Shown: positions 41,761-51,155, counted from the first letter of the stretch. The stretch is DNA of 64,000 nucleotides from JABDIY01 sp963803845 (GCA_963803845.1 CAWDNZ010000004.1:1798001-1862000); one strand, 5' to 3'. The notes: generated by a model not told the origin, from the letters alone. A program made the numbers and translations.

Positions 41761-42447
41761 ATGAAGCAACGCGGCACCACTTTGACGGGGTATTCACTGA
41801 CGGTGGCACTCTTTGCCCTAGTGGCGATGGGATCGATAAAAGCGCTCGAGAACAATGGTGAGACCTTCCTGGAAGGTACTGGACAGGAGATCGGTGCTCC
41901 CAAAGACGAATCAGACAAGCTCGCAGCCCACCAACTTGCGCATATAGCGCCCGGGGCGAATTCACTTGGTGACTCTACGCATGGTGCGGCGGCCGCGGCA
42001 GCCGCAGCGGCGCCAGAAGGTGGGCCACCAACCCAATACATCGCCAGCACCGGAACAACTGCCCTCGTGAACATGGATACGACCGGCTATGCACCCGCGG
42101 GGGACCCTTTGAGCGCATCCACGGCTCTCGCGGAGGCGCCGCGGGCGAGGATATGGCTCACGCCACCGACTACGGGGACGTATCGGGTGGAGATTGAGAT
42201 TCTCTCCTCCGGTGACGGCAGCGGCGACTCGATCTTCGTCGATATCGGAACCGGACTTCAACAATTCAACACCGCCATGAACGTCAGTGGATCGGACTGG
42301 CACACCGAAGGGCTACCCAACTGCCCCGCCTGCACTTCGCTCGTTCTGGATGTGACCCTCACTGCCGACGACCCCTTTGAGCTCACGCTCTATCCACGAG
42401 AGGCCAACGTGGTAATCGGCAGCGTGAGACTCGTTCCGGTCCCCTAA
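41761..42447 (+). CDS. Flp-type pilin-like N-terminus fused to a secreted domain
   Basis: A 228-residue protein. Residues 1-45 (RGTTLTGYSLTVALFALVAMGSIKAL) have the prepilin-like helix of Flp/TadE-class pilins, with the Glu that usually follows the cleavage site replaced by Gly. A disordered stretch with nine alanines (HGAAAAAAAAAPEGG) follows, then a beta-rich C-terminal domain (TTGTYRVEIEILSSGDGSGDSIFVDIG) with one Cys pair, CPAC, that resembles carbohydrate-binding or adhesin-like folds. This suggests a surface-displayed, pilin-anchored protein. ATG 41761 is chosen because the pilin motif starts there. Two TadE-like genes lie 10 kb away, but no tad ATPase or peptidase is in the window. Confidence 0.65.
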   Translation: MKQRGTTLTGYSLTVALFALVAMGSIKALENNGETFLEGTGQEIGAPKDESDKLAAHQLAHIAPGANSLGDSTHGAAAAAAAAAPEGGPPTQYIASTGTTALVNMDTTGYAPAGDPLSASTALAEAPRARIWLTPPTTGTYRVEIEILSSGDGSGDSIFVDIGTGLQQFNTAMNVSGSDWHTEGLPNCPACTSLVLDVTLTADDPFELTLYPREANVVIGSVRLVPVP

Positions 42448-42480
42448 CTGGGAGGGGTCAGAATCCTCTCGGCCGGGCGG

Positions 42481-42486
42481 TACCCT
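42481..42486 (+). promoter_or_regulatory. -10 box (TACCCT) of ndk
   Basis: TACCCT ends exactly 7 nt before GTG 42494; the same hexamer and spacing as hisC. Confidence 0.55.
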
Positions 42487-42493
42487 CGCCTGC

Positions 42494-42898
42494 GTGAGTA
42501 GAACCCTTGTCATCTGTAAGCCTGATGCTGTTGAACGCGGCTTTGTTGGGGAGATCCTCTCCCGGTTTGAACGAAAAGGGCTGACCATCGCTCGAGCCGA
42601 GCTACGCACCCTCGACGCCGCCACCCTGGCCAAACACTACGAAGAGCACGTGGGCAAGGGGTTCTACGACGACCTCGTAGCCTTCATGAGCCGCAGCCCT
42701 GCGTTCGTGGCTGTCATTGAGGGTCCCGACGACACCTTCGCCATGGTTCGCACTCTGATGGGACCCACCAATCCGGCGGTTGCGCCCCCGGGCACGATCC
42801 GCGGTGATTTTGGAACCGAGATGACCGAGAACCTAGTCCACGGCAGCGATTCGAATGAGTCCGCCGAGCGAGAGATCGCCATTTTCTTCCCGGAGTGA
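42494..42898 (+). CDS. ndk: nucleoside diphosphate kinase
   Basis: A 134-residue enzyme that transfers gamma-phosphate between nucleoside di- and triphosphates. It shows TLVICKPDAVERGFVGEIL at the N-terminus, RTLMGPTNPAVAPPGTIRGDFG in the middle, and the phospho-histidine signature NLVHGSDS near residue 117. Length is typical. The GTG start has a TACCCT box 7 nt upstream. Next come mreB and the cell-wall genes after 158 bp. Confidence 0.97.
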   Translation: MSRTLVICKPDAVERGFVGEILSRFERKGLTIARAELRTLDAATLAKHYEEHVGKGFYDDLVAFMSRSPAFVAVIEGPDDTFAMVRTLMGPTNPAVAPPGTIRGDFGTEMTENLVHGSDSNESAEREIAIFFPE

Positions 42899-43056
42899 CC
42901 CGCAGGTAACCATCGGATCGTGATTCGAAGGACCTCTCCGCACCACCCTGACCCTCATGTAGTGATCGAGGTGGAATATTACGGATTTGTGGCGGACCAT
43001 CCCCGCCGCTAGGCCCCATATTTTCTAATGTTTGGAGACCCGTTGGGGCCGCAACC

Positions 43057-44112
43057 GTGGGGGTTCACGTGGCCGGAAATCGATTTCAAAACATGTTCGG
43101 TGCTGTTGGCCAGAAAGACGTTGCCGTCGATCTCGGGACCACCAACACCTTGATCTACGTCGAGGGTCAAGGCATCGTCCTGGACGAACCCTCAATCGTT
43201 GCTCGAGACAAGGCCAGTAAGGAACCGATCGCCATCGGGTCCGAAGCCAAGTTCATGATGGGCCGGACTCCGGCCAACATCGAGGTGATGCGTCCCCTCT
43301 CCGATGGCGTGATCACAGACTTCGAAGCCTGTGAACAGATGTTGCGCTACTTCATCGCCAAAGCGCTGCCGGGTCGGCGCATGGGAAAGCCTCGGATGGT
43401 GATCTGCGTACCGTCGGGAATTTCTGGAGTCGAGCACCGGTCCGTCCGGGATGCGGCCGAGTTCGCTGGCGCCCGTGAATCTGTGATCGTGGAAGAACCG
43501 GTAGCTGCCGCAATCGGCGCCGGCCTGCCAATCCATCACGCTGCCGGGAACCTCGTGATCGACATCGGCGGCGGTACCACCGAAGTGGCGGTGCTCAGCC
43601 TGGGGGGCGTTGTGGCCTCGCGATCAGAGAAGGTTGGTGGCCTGCTGATGGACAAGGCGATCATCGACTACGCCCGCAAGGAGTACAACCTCGCGCTCGG
43701 GGAACGAACGGCCGAGGAGATCAAGATCAAGCTCGGTTCGGCCTGTCCCATGCCCACCGAGTTCGAGGCCGAGATTCGAGGCCGTGATTTGATTACTGGT
43801 CTGCCAAAGACGGTGGTCACCACCACCAGCGAGATCCGGGAGGCGCTCGATGAGGTGGTTTCGGGCATTGTGGATGCACTCAAGGTCACCCTCGACTCAA
43901 CACCCCCGGAGCTTGCTGCGGACTGCATGGACCGAGGGATCACCCTGGTAGGTGGCGGCTCGTTGCTGGCGGGGATGGACCGCCGTCTCTACATCGAAAC
44001 CGGTATGCCGATCCGTACCGTGAAGAATCCGCTTGAAGTAGTTGTGTTGGGCTCGGCGAAGTTCCTCGCCTCCTATGACTCGCTTCAGGCTCTTGCCGCC
44101 GGCAAGAGCTAG
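43057..44112 (+). CDS. mreB: rod-shape actin-like protein MreB
   Basis: A 351-residue bacterial actin that guides lateral wall synthesis. Actin-fold motifs are present: phosphate-1 VAVDLGTTNTLIYV, connect-1 around GRRMGKPRMVICVPSG, phosphate-2 NLVIDIGGGTTEVAVLSLGG, and adenosine GITLVGGGSLLAGMDRRL. The first 12 residues before MFGAVG may form the amphipathic membrane helix seen in many MreBs. ATG 43093 is an equally possible start (339 residues). A TATTTT box at 43019-43024 would give a short leader. First gene of the mreB-mreC-mreD-mrdA-rodA run. Confidence 0.95.
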   Translation: MGVHVAGNRFQNMFGAVGQKDVAVDLGTTNTLIYVEGQGIVLDEPSIVARDKASKEPIAIGSEAKFMMGRTPANIEVMRPLSDGVITDFEACEQMLRYFIAKALPGRRMGKPRMVICVPSGISGVEHRSVRDAAEFAGARESVIVEEPVAAAIGAGLPIHHAAGNLVIDIGGGTTEVAVLSLGGVVASRSEKVGGLLMDKAIIDYARKEYNLALGERTAEEIKIKLGSACPMPTEFEAEIRGRDLITGLPKTVVTTTSEIREALDEVVSGIVDALKVTLDSTPPELAADCMDRGITLVGGGSLLAGMDRRLYIETGMPIRTVKNPLEVVVLGSAKFLASYDSLQALAAGKS

Positions 44113-44124
44113 GAGAGGCGCGAG

Positions 44125-44952
44125 ATGTCCCGCCGGCCAAAACACAAACCAGCACCGCTACGACTGGTTCTCTTGTTGCTGATCACGGCCATCGCCCTGC
44201 TCGTTCTCGACGGAAGAGGTTCTCGACTGGTTGGGACGGGTCGTTCGGTGGCCGCCACGATCACGAGTCCCGTCAGCGGAATGGTGGGTTGGGTGTCCAC
44301 TCCGCTCGGCGCGGCTCTCGACGGGGCCACCGGCGATTTCACCGAACTGCGGGACGAGAATGAAGCGCTGCGAGCACAGTTGGCCGAACTGCAAGGCCAA
44401 GTGGATCAGGCCGCCAACAATGAGGCCGAGTTGGCGGATTTGCGATCAGCGGTCGGCATAGAGGTTGCCGATGCCCTCCCCACCGTGGTGGCCCGCGTGA
44501 CAGCCGACCGGACTTCACCAACAAATCGGGAACTCGACATCGATCGTGGTGCCGAGGACGGCGTGAGTATTGGGCAGTCGGTCATTACCGGCGAGGGTCT
44601 GATCGGTCAGGTGATTGCAGTAGAGGACCACTCTGCCACGGTTCGGCCGATCACCGACCCGAGGATTGTGCTCGGTGTGACCTCGCCCGTCTCGGGTGCT
44701 GTCGGGGTTGCCGAAGGGCAAGGCTCAGGTCGCCGTTTGGTCTTGAAGCTGGTGGAGCGCGACCGGGAGGTGGTTCGCAGTGGGGAGAACTTCGTGACGT
44801 CCGGCTTCGATCGCAGCGTGTTCCCACCGGGGATCCCGGTCGGATCGTTCCAGCTGGATTCTGGCGGCAGCCTCACGTTGGTTCCCTCGGCTGATCTGGA
44901 GCGTCCCGGATTTGTCTCGGTGGTCCTCACTGAACCGAGAGAGCCGACGTGA
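44125..44952 (+). CDS. mreC: rod shape-determining protein MreC
   Basis: A 275-residue bitopic protein. A basic N-terminus, one membrane helix (LVLLLLITAIALLVLDG), a coiled coil (LRDENEALRAQLAELQGQVDQ, with Asn-Asn breaks) and the beta-barrel domain (TADRTSPTNRELDIDRGAEDGV, GLIGQVIAVEDHSATV) are all present in the normal order. It scaffolds the elongasome outside the membrane. It starts 12 nt after mreB (GAGAGG upstream) and overlaps mreD by 4 nt (GTGA). Confidence 0.93.
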   Translation: MSRRPKHKPAPLRLVLLLLITAIALLVLDGRGSRLVGTGRSVAATITSPVSGMVGWVSTPLGAALDGATGDFTELRDENEALRAQLAELQGQVDQAANNEAELADLRSAVGIEVADALPTVVARVTADRTSPTNRELDIDRGAEDGVSIGQSVITGEGLIGQVIAVEDHSATVRPITDPRIVLGVTSPVSGAVGVAEGQGSGRRLVLKLVERDREVVRSGENFVTSGFDRSVFPPGIPVGSFQLDSGGSLTLVPSADLERPGFVSVVLTEPREPT

Positions 44953-45551
44953 GCCCGCTGCAGACGGCCCGGTTTCTTTTGGTGGCGCTGGCGATCGCAG
45001 CTTTCCAGGTGGCCGGATTGGACCGCTTCCTTTTGTTTGGTGTCGCATATCTTGCTTTGCCGCTGTGGCTTGTGGTGGCCATCTCCGGGCGACTCCCTGT
45101 CACCAACGCTGCAATCGCCGGCTTCGCCGTGGGCGCAGCGTGGGACCTTCTGAGCGTCACGCTCTTCGGTCGTTATGCGTTCGCGCTCGCAATCGTGGGC
45201 GGGGTCTCGGGACTGTTCGGGTCGAGAAGTCGATCGGCAGGGCGTGTCGGCGGTCCGCTAATCCGAGCCGGAATAGTCCTGTTGTCAACACTCTGGTTGT
45301 GGGGGTTCTCAGCGCTGGTCGGCGAGGTCCTCCCACCATTGTCGATCGCAACGGGACTCGGGCTTGGGTTGGCCACACTGGTGAGCCTTCCCTTGGTGCG
45401 GCCGGACGGCGTTCTGGATCGCCTCGCCATTTCGGGATACACCGAGTGGGAGGATCGCACCGAGTCCTCCAGCGATTGGGTTGACCGCCGGGCGGGCTTG
45501 TATTCGGTTCCGATTCGGCCGCAGCCGGTGGGTTCCAGCGAAGCCGCATGA
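44949..45551 (+). CDS. mreD: rod shape-determining protein MreD
   Basis: A 200-residue membrane protein with about five or six hydrophobic segments (RFLLVALAIAAFQVAG, YLALPLWLVVAIS, AAIAGFAVGAAWDLLSVTLFG, IVLLSTLWLWGFSALVG). AWDLLSVTLFGRYA matches the only well conserved MreD segment. It joins MreC to PBP2/RodA. The polar C-terminal tail of about 50 residues is longer than usual. Start and stop overlap mreC and mrdA by 4 nt each, so translation is coupled. Confidence 0.88.
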   Translation: MSPLQTARFLLVALAIAAFQVAGLDRFLLFGVAYLALPLWLVVAISGRLPVTNAAIAGFAVGAAWDLLSVTLFGRYAFALAIVGGVSGLFGSRSRSAGRVGGPLIRAGIVLLSTLWLWGFSALVGEVLPPLSIATGLGLGLATLVSLPLVRPDGVLDRLAISGYTEWEDRTESSSDWVDRRAGLYSVPIRPQPVGSSEAA

Positions 45552-47749
45552 CGCTCGATCGCCGTTTCTCGGCCCTGGGATGGTTTGCCGCGCTCCTGTT
45601 CTTCGTGTTGATCGGTCGGCTGTGGTTCCTCCAGGTGATCTCCAGCCCGGAGCTGACCGAGGTCGCCGCCGGAAACCGGACGCGCGAGGTGGTATCCGAG
45701 TCACCTCGCGGCCAGATCTTTGACGCCAATGGCACGGTCATCGCCGGTCGGCGAGAATCGTTGGTCGTCACCTTGGACTGGAGTGGGCTCCGCCATCTCT
45801 CGGAAGAGGAACGCTGGGAGGTGCTGGGCGAGGCGGGCCATGAGATGAACCTTGGAGGAGTGAAGGTCAAGGTCGGTCGATTGGAAAGCGTCTATGAGCG
45901 GGCGAGCACCCGGTCCCTGCAACCGGTGATCGTGGCCGAGGATGTGTCTGCAGCATTGTGGGTGACCCTGCAAGAGCGAGGTTTCCCGGGCATCAAGGCC
46001 GAGCGCCGCACGCTCAGGGTGTATCCGTACCTCGAGGTGGCGTCGCACCTCATCGGCTATGTCGGATCGGTGCAGGACCAGGCCGAGGCCGATGAACTCA
46101 ACGAGATCGATGACGTCAAGCCCTATCGACCGGGCGACGAAATTGGTCGTTCTGGTATCGAGGCCGAGTTCGATCGTGTGCTTCGCGGTACGCCCGAGCG
46201 TTTGCTCGTTGAAGTAAACGCCAGCAATGAGGTGGTACGAACGATCGAGGTGCTCCAGCCCGGTGAACCAGGTTCAGATGTTCATCTCACGATCGACATT
46301 CAGCTTCAGGCCGCAGCTGAGCGTGTGGTGCAGAGAGAGCTCATGGAGGCCAAGCGCCGCGCCCCCTGCGAGGACTGCCCGGCTCACGAGGCTAATGCGG
46401 GCGCAATGGTGGTCCTCGACGCCACGGACGGATCGCTGGTTGCCGCCGCGTCTTATCCGGGGTTTGCCCCGGGAGAGTTCCTTTTCGGAATGACGCAGGA
46501 GCAAGCCGATTACCTCTTCCAGAGCGCCGATCAGCCCTTTGTGAACCGGGCGATCTCGGGTCTGTACGCCCCGGGCTCAACGTTCAAACCGTTCACGGCC
46601 TACGCCGGGGTCACCGCCGGGGCCAGGGCGGTTGACGACGTGTGGCTGGACGAAGGCCAGTATCGCTTGACCTCATGTGAAGAAGCGGCCAGTCGCTGCG
46701 TCTTCAGGAACGCCAGATCCCAGATCCTCGGAGAGGTGGATCTCGTGGGCGCTATCTCTCGGTCCTCCGATACGTATTTCTATTCCCTCGGAGAAGAGCT
46801 GTGGCTTAACGTGGACGCGTTCGGGGTTACACCGGTCCAAGACACCGCCGAACTCTTCGGGTTCGGAGCGAGCAGCGGCGTTTCGATCCCTTCGGATCGG
46901 GCCGGTCGCGTCCCGACCCCCGAGCGTAGACGAGCCGACCATCGAGACAATCCCGAGGCCTACCCCAACGAGGGGTGGTTTGCCGGCGACAACGTGAACC
47001 TCGCCATCGGGCAAGGTGATCTCCTGGTAACGCCACTGCAGCTGACAAATGCCTACGCCATGATCGGTAACGACGGCGTGCGGTATGAGCCCCGCGTAGT
47101 GGAGTCCATCACCAATGGGGTGAGCGGCCGGGTGGCCAAATCCTTTGATCCACTGGTCAGCGTCGCCGCCCAGCTAGATCCCTTGGCTATGAACGCGATC
47201 GAAGCCGGCCTCGCAGGGGCTACCACCGAGGGAACGGCAAGAACCGCTTTCGAGGGGTTCAACAGTCGCGTGGGCGTGGCAGGAAAGACCGGCACCGCTC
47301 AGGTGGCGGGGAAGGCTGACTTCGCATTGTTTGCCGGGTACGCGCCGGTGGCCTCGCCGAAATATGCCATCTCGGTAATCCTGGAACAATCGGGATTCGG
47401 TGGCCAAGCCGCTGCACCGGCGGCCCGCACCATGTTCGACTATCTGTTCGGAGAGATCGACGTCCCGTTTCGGGCACCGTTCACCGACCCCGAGCCGATC
47501 GTTCTGGAGCCGCTTCTGGACGAGCAAGGCAACGAGGTCAACGGCTACGGCGAGCGCATCGATGCCGACGGCAACGTTTTGACTCCCGAACAGATTGCGG
47601 CTGCTGATGCGCTGCGGGCCGCTGAGGAATTGGCTGCTGCCGCCGCGACTACGCCACCAGCGCCAGCGCCAGCGCCAACCCCACCCGCCCCAGCGCCAAC
47701 CCCACCCGCCGCGCCAGCACCTGCTCCGCCCACCGAGGTGACCCCGTGA
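45548..47749 (+). CDS. mrdA: penicillin-binding protein 2 (elongasome transpeptidase)
   Basis: A 733-residue class B PBP that cross-links lateral peptidoglycan. It has one N-terminal membrane helix (WFAALLFFVLIGRLWFLQ), the dimerisation domain with RGQIFDANG, and the transpeptidase motifs SxxK at S344-K347 (GSTFK), SSD in ISRSSDTYFYSL (in place of the SxN more common elsewhere), and KTG in GKTGTAQV. A cysteine pair lies in CEDCPAHEANAG. The C-terminus ends in about 30 residues of Pro-Ala repeats (PAPAPAPTPPAPAP), unusual and probably disordered outside the cell. Coupled to mreD and rodA by 4-nt overlaps. Confidence 0.95.
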   Translation: MTLDRRFSALGWFAALLFFVLIGRLWFLQVISSPELTEVAAGNRTREVVSESPRGQIFDANGTVIAGRRESLVVTLDWSGLRHLSEEERWEVLGEAGHEMNLGGVKVKVGRLESVYERASTRSLQPVIVAEDVSAALWVTLQERGFPGIKAERRTLRVYPYLEVASHLIGYVGSVQDQAEADELNEIDDVKPYRPGDEIGRSGIEAEFDRVLRGTPERLLVEVNASNEVVRTIEVLQPGEPGSDVHLTIDIQLQAAAERVVQRELMEAKRRAPCEDCPAHEANAGAMVVLDATDGSLVAAASYPGFAPGEFLFGMTQEQADYLFQSADQPFVNRAISGLYAPGSTFKPFTAYAGVTAGARAVDDVWLDEGQYRLTSCEEAASRCVFRNARSQILGEVDLVGAISRSSDTYFYSLGEELWLNVDAFGVTPVQDTAELFGFGASSGVSIPSDRAGRVPTPERRRADHRDNPEAYPNEGWFAGDNVNLAIGQGDLLVTPLQLTNAYAMIGNDGVRYEPRVVESITNGVSGRVAKSFDPLVSVAAQLDPLAMNAIEAGLAGATTEGTARTAFEGFNSRVGVAGKTGTAQVAGKADFALFAGYAPVASPKYAISVILEQSGFGGQAAAPAARTMFDYLFGEIDVPFRAPFTDPEPIVLEPLLDEQGNEVNGYGERIDADGNVLTPEQIAAADALRAAEELAAAAATTPPAPAPAPTPPAPAPTPPAAPAPAPPTEVTP

Positions 47750-48990
47750 AAGATGCACTCAATCGCCATCCGTCCGTCCGGTTCTTCCGCCGACTCGACC
47801 TGATCATGGTGGGAAGCGCACTGGCCCTCCTCGTCATCGGACTGGCGGCAATTGCCAGTACCACCGGTGCCAGCGGCGGAGCCACTGGATTTCTGCTCCG
47901 GCAGGTGGTGTTCTTCTTTGTTGGCGCGGTCGTCTTCGTAGTTGTGGCCTCCACCGACTACCGGCGGCTGCGCACATTGGTGCCGGTGGGATTCGGGTTG
48001 ACCATCGTGATTCTGTTCGCGGTCCTCGGACCGTTCGGTTCCACGGTAAACGGAACCAGGGGGTGGATCCGGTTTGGCCCGTTCTCGGTCCAGCCTGCGG
48101 AGTTCGCCAAGCTTGCGGTGATCGCGGGTTTGGCAGCGGCATTGAGCCGGCCGGTTGGGAAACGTTTTGAGCGAATGGGCGATCCGGCCAAAGATCCCCG
48201 CCGAATCATGATCGCTCTGACGCTGCTCGGTGTGATCATGACGCTTGTGCTCGCCGAGGGAGAAACCGGCTCGGTCTTGGTGTATTGCATGGTGGCGTTG
48301 GCGATCTTCTTCATCGCCGGAGCTCCGCCACGCTTGCTGGGGCTACTCATCGTCTCGGGCGTGCTGGCCTTTGTCCTCGCATTCAGCAGCGGCCTGCTCG
48401 GAGACCACGTTGCCGACCGGTTCACCTCGTTCCTCGATGCCGACGCCGATCCCAGAGGGGCGGGCTACAACCAGATCCAATCCGTAACCGCAATCGGGTC
48501 CGGGGGGCTCCTGGGTCAAGGAATTTTCCAAGGTCCGCAAACTCAGTTCGGGTTCCTGCCCGAGAAACAGACCGACTTCATCTTTGCCGCCGTGGGGGAG
48601 GAGACGGGCTTTCTGGGGGTTGTGGTGGTGCTCTCCCTCTACGGGCTCCTGTTGAAGCGGACCTTTCTCGTCGCCCGGTCGGCGTCTGATCGTTTCGGAC
48701 GGCTGTTGGCCATAGGTGTTTTTGCCATGTTGCTGGTCCAGGTGGTTCAGAACGTGGGGATGACCATTCGGGTCCTACCGATCACCGGTATTCCGTTACC
48801 ACTGGTCTCCTACGGCGGCAGTTCCCTGCTCACCACCCTCATCGCACTGGGGCTGGTGCAGAGCGTGAAAGCTCACACGTCTCGATCCTCCCCGGCTGAG
48901 GGCGCCACGGTTCCTCTCGTCCTAGACCTGCGCCAGTCTGGCCTGGTCCCTGAGCTTGAACCCAACGCCGCTACCATTGGACCACAATGA
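47746..48990 (+). CDS. rodA: RodA peptidoglycan glycosyltransferase (SEDS family)
   Basis: A 414-residue SEDS polymerase that partners PBP2 to extend glycan strands. It has about ten membrane helices. The family motifs are GTRGWIRFGPFSVQPAEFAKL, GYNQIQSVTAIGSGGLLGQG, TDFIFAAVGEETGFLG, and PITGIPLPLVSYGGSSLLTTLIALG near the end. GTG 47746 overlaps the mrdA stop. Its own stop overlaps an ATG of a small downstream frame. Confidence 0.95.
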   Translation: MKDALNRHPSVRFFRRLDLIMVGSALALLVIGLAAIASTTGASGGATGFLLRQVVFFFVGAVVFVVVASTDYRRLRTLVPVGFGLTIVILFAVLGPFGSTVNGTRGWIRFGPFSVQPAEFAKLAVIAGLAAALSRPVGKRFERMGDPAKDPRRIMIALTLLGVIMTLVLAEGETGSVLVYCMVALAIFFIAGAPPRLLGLLIVSGVLAFVLAFSSGLLGDHVADRFTSFLDADADPRGAGYNQIQSVTAIGSGGLLGQGIFQGPQTQFGFLPEKQTDFIFAAVGEETGFLGVVVVLSLYGLLLKRTFLVARSASDRFGRLLAIGVFAMLLVQVVQNVGMTIRVLPITGIPLPLVSYGGSSLLTTLIALGLVQSVKAHTSRSSPAEGATVPLVLDLRQSGLVPELEPNAATIGPQ

Positions 48991-49397
48991 GTAACGGAAC
49001 ATCCCTCGACGTCAGTCCGCCTGCTCCGGTAGACGTTGAGATCTTCTCGTACGCCGGGGGCGCACCTGCGTGCACACGGCCGGGAAGCCCTGCGGTCCGG
49101 CCAGCTTCTGCTGTCCGGGCGGGGAGAATCGGGACCAGTGTCCCGAACTGCTGGGCCTTCGGGTTCACAAATCGAGCAGCACCGACCCATCCGAGGCTTG
49201 CCGGCCCGTTGTTCCAATTGGGAACAGAGCGCCGGCGGCAATCGGAATCGGCTGCGGTCCGCCCTGCACAGCTCTCACTCAGAGCCGCCGGGCCGATCGG
49301 GCAGATGGGTTGGCACACACAATTGGACGATGATCGATCGCCGTACGCCGGTTTGGCTGCTGCGGTCGAATTGCACCCTCGGTGGTGCGCATCATGA
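48987..49397 (+). CDS. small uncharacterised protein coupled to rodA, possibly frameshifted
   Basis: ATG 48987 overlaps the rodA stop by 4 nt. The frame gives 136 residues beginning MSNGTSLDVSPPAPVDVEIF. I do not recognise it. From about 49070 another plus-strand frame has a higher third-position GC and reads as a cysteine-rich sequence (KPCGPASFCCPGGENRDQCP, ending at 49333). The real protein may therefore begin in the first frame and continue in the second after a one-base error or true frameshift. No motif allows a function to be named. The two frames cannot both be right as they stand, so treat the C-terminal part with caution. Confidence 0.35.
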   Translation: MSNGTSLDVSPPAPVDVEIFSYAGGAPACTRPGSPAVRPASAVRAGRIGTSVPNCWAFGFTNRAAPTHPRLAGPLFQLGTERRRQSESAAVRPAQLSLRAAGPIGQMGWHTQLDDDRSPYAGLAAAVELHPRWCAS

Positions 49398-49412
49398 GAA
49401 GGGAAACCGCCC

Positions 49413-51155
49413 ATGTCCGAAATCTCGGACCAGACCCCGTCGCTGCGGCCAAAGATGCCGCCGCCAGTGGCCAAGAAGACAAACGAAAACGACAGCGATT
49501 CCAGCTCGTCTGACGAGTCGGAGACAAAGAGTCGGTCCGCCCGCCGGGGAAACCGGGGCGGCGGCAGTGGAGGTGGCAACAGTGGCCGGTCGAGGGGCTC
49601 AAACCCCGCTTCGGACACCTCGGCCGCCACGGACCAACCGAAGGCCAAAGGTGGTGCCGGCAGCGGCGACTCCGGCGGTGATGCTGGGTCACCGGGATCG
49701 AAGAGCCAGAAGCGCCGCGGCCGTCGACGCCGCAACAAGAAGCCCAATAACCGGCCCGTCGAGGCCATCGTTGGTGACGCAATCGAGCTAGACGAAGAAC
49801 AATTCGAAGCTCGTCGCGGCGAGTCCCGCAACGGCGAACCTTTGGGACGTTATTCAATGATCGTGTCCAAACGTCCCGACGGGGCCCACATCGCGATTCT
49901 CGAGGGCCGAAACCTCATCGAGTACTACGTTTCTCGGCCCAACGACGACGAATTCCAGATCCACGGAAACATTTATCTGGGCAGAGTGAAGAACATTCTG
50001 CCCGGCATGGAAGCCGCATTCGTCGACATCGGCACGCCGAAGAACGCCGTGATCTATCGCGGCGACGTGGCGATCGGCGCCGAGGACACCGACGCCAAGC
50101 CGGTCCGCCGCAAGGACAAGCCGAAAATCGAAGATGCCTTGCACAACGGTCAACAGGTGATCTGTCAGGTGAGCAAGAATCCGATCGCCCACAAGGGCGC
50201 GCGGCTCACCACCGAGGTTTCACTACCGGGCCGGTTCGTTGTTCTGGTGCCCAATTCCAACACGTACGGCATTTCAAAACGGCTCCCCGACAAGGAACGC
50301 AAACGTCTTCGTCAGATCCTTGACCGGGTGAAGCCCAAAGAGCACGGCGTCATCGTTCGCACAGCGGCCGAGAACATCACCGCCGCAGAAATCGAACGTG
50401 ACGTGCTGGCGCTGGCCGAGCAATGGAAACAGATCGAAGCGTTGGCCAAGCGCTCCAATCGCCCTACCAAGCTCTACCAGGAGCCCGAGTTGTCGACCCG
50501 GGTGATTCGTGAAGAGTTCAACAAGGACTATCGGGCGGTCCTGATCGACAATGCTGAAATGTTCTCTGACGTCAGCGACTACGTAGTTTCGATAACGCCG
50601 GCGCTCGCCGAGCGAGTGAAGCACTACGACCTCGAAACCGAAGCTCTTCCTCTCTTCGAGCGTTACCACGTGCATGAACAGCTGCACAAGGCATTGGAGC
50701 GTTCGGTGTGGCTTCCCTCTGGCGGTTCGCTCGTGATCGAGAGCACCGAGGCGCTCTGGGTGATCGACGTCAACACCGGGAAAAACGTTGGCTCGTCTTC
50801 ATTGGAGGAGACCGTCTTCCACAACAACATGGAAGCGGCGGTCGAAATCGCCCGTCAGGTTCGCCTTCGCGACATGGGTGGGATCATTGTCATCGATTTC
50901 GTCGACATGGAGGATCGAAAGAATCGCGACGAAGTGATCAACACGTTCCGCCAGGCTTTGCGGCGAGACAAGACCCGCACCCAGGTGTTCGACATTTCCG
51001 AACTGGGCCTCGCCCAAATGACGCGCAAACGCATTGGAGAGGGCCTGGTGGAGTCATTGAGCGAGAAGTGTGTTCACTGTGAGGGCCGCGGCTTGATCGT
51101 GGATCCCGTCGCCACCGCCTCAGAGAGCGTTTCTTCCAGAGGGGGTCGCAAGTAA
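49413..51155 (+). CDS. rne: ribonuclease E/G family endoribonuclease
   Basis: A 580-residue Rne/Rng endonuclease for rRNA and mRNA processing. The first 125 residues are disordered and basic (SKSQKRRGRRRRNKKP). The catalytic part has an S1 domain (GNIYLGRVKNILPGMEAAFVDIG), the RNase-H-like and 5'-sensor parts, the Mg-binding pair in VIDVNTGKN and GGIIVIDFVDM, and the zinc-link CVHCEGRG near the end, where two Cys bridge protomers. No long C-terminal scaffold is present. The arginine-rich tract precedes the core rather than following it. It lies 16 nt after the small uncharacterised frame. Confidence 0.94.
   Translation: MSEISDQTPSLRPKMPPPVAKKTNENDSDSSSSDESETKSRSARRGNRGGGSGGGNSGRSRGSNPASDTSAATDQPKAKGGAGSGDSGGDAGSPGSKSQKRRGRRRRNKKPNNRPVEAIVGDAIELDEEQFEARRGESRNGEPLGRYSMIVSKRPDGAHIAILEGRNLIEYYVSRPNDDEFQIHGNIYLGRVKNILPGMEAAFVDIGTPKNAVIYRGDVAIGAEDTDAKPVRRKDKPKIEDALHNGQQVICQVSKNPIAHKGARLTTEVSLPGRFVVLVPNSNTYGISKRLPDKERKRLRQILDRVKPKEHGVIVRTAAENITAAEIERDVLALAEQWKQIEALAKRSNRPTKLYQEPELSTRVIREEFNKDYRAVLIDNAEMFSDVSDYVVSITPALAERVKHYDLETEALPLFERYHVHEQLHKALERSVWLPSGGSLVIESTEALWVIDVNTGKNVGSSSLEETVFHNNMEAAVEIARQVRLRDMGGIIVIDFVDMEDRKNRDEVINTFRQALRRDKTRTQVFDISELGLAQMTRKRIGEGLVESLSEKCVHCEGRGLIVDPVATASESVSSRGGRK

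Noticed and set aside
48971..49831. 286-codon minus-strand frame before rne
   Set aside because: Low-complexity Ser/Pro/Arg sequence opposite the disordered RNase E/G N-terminus; no start signal and no family match.
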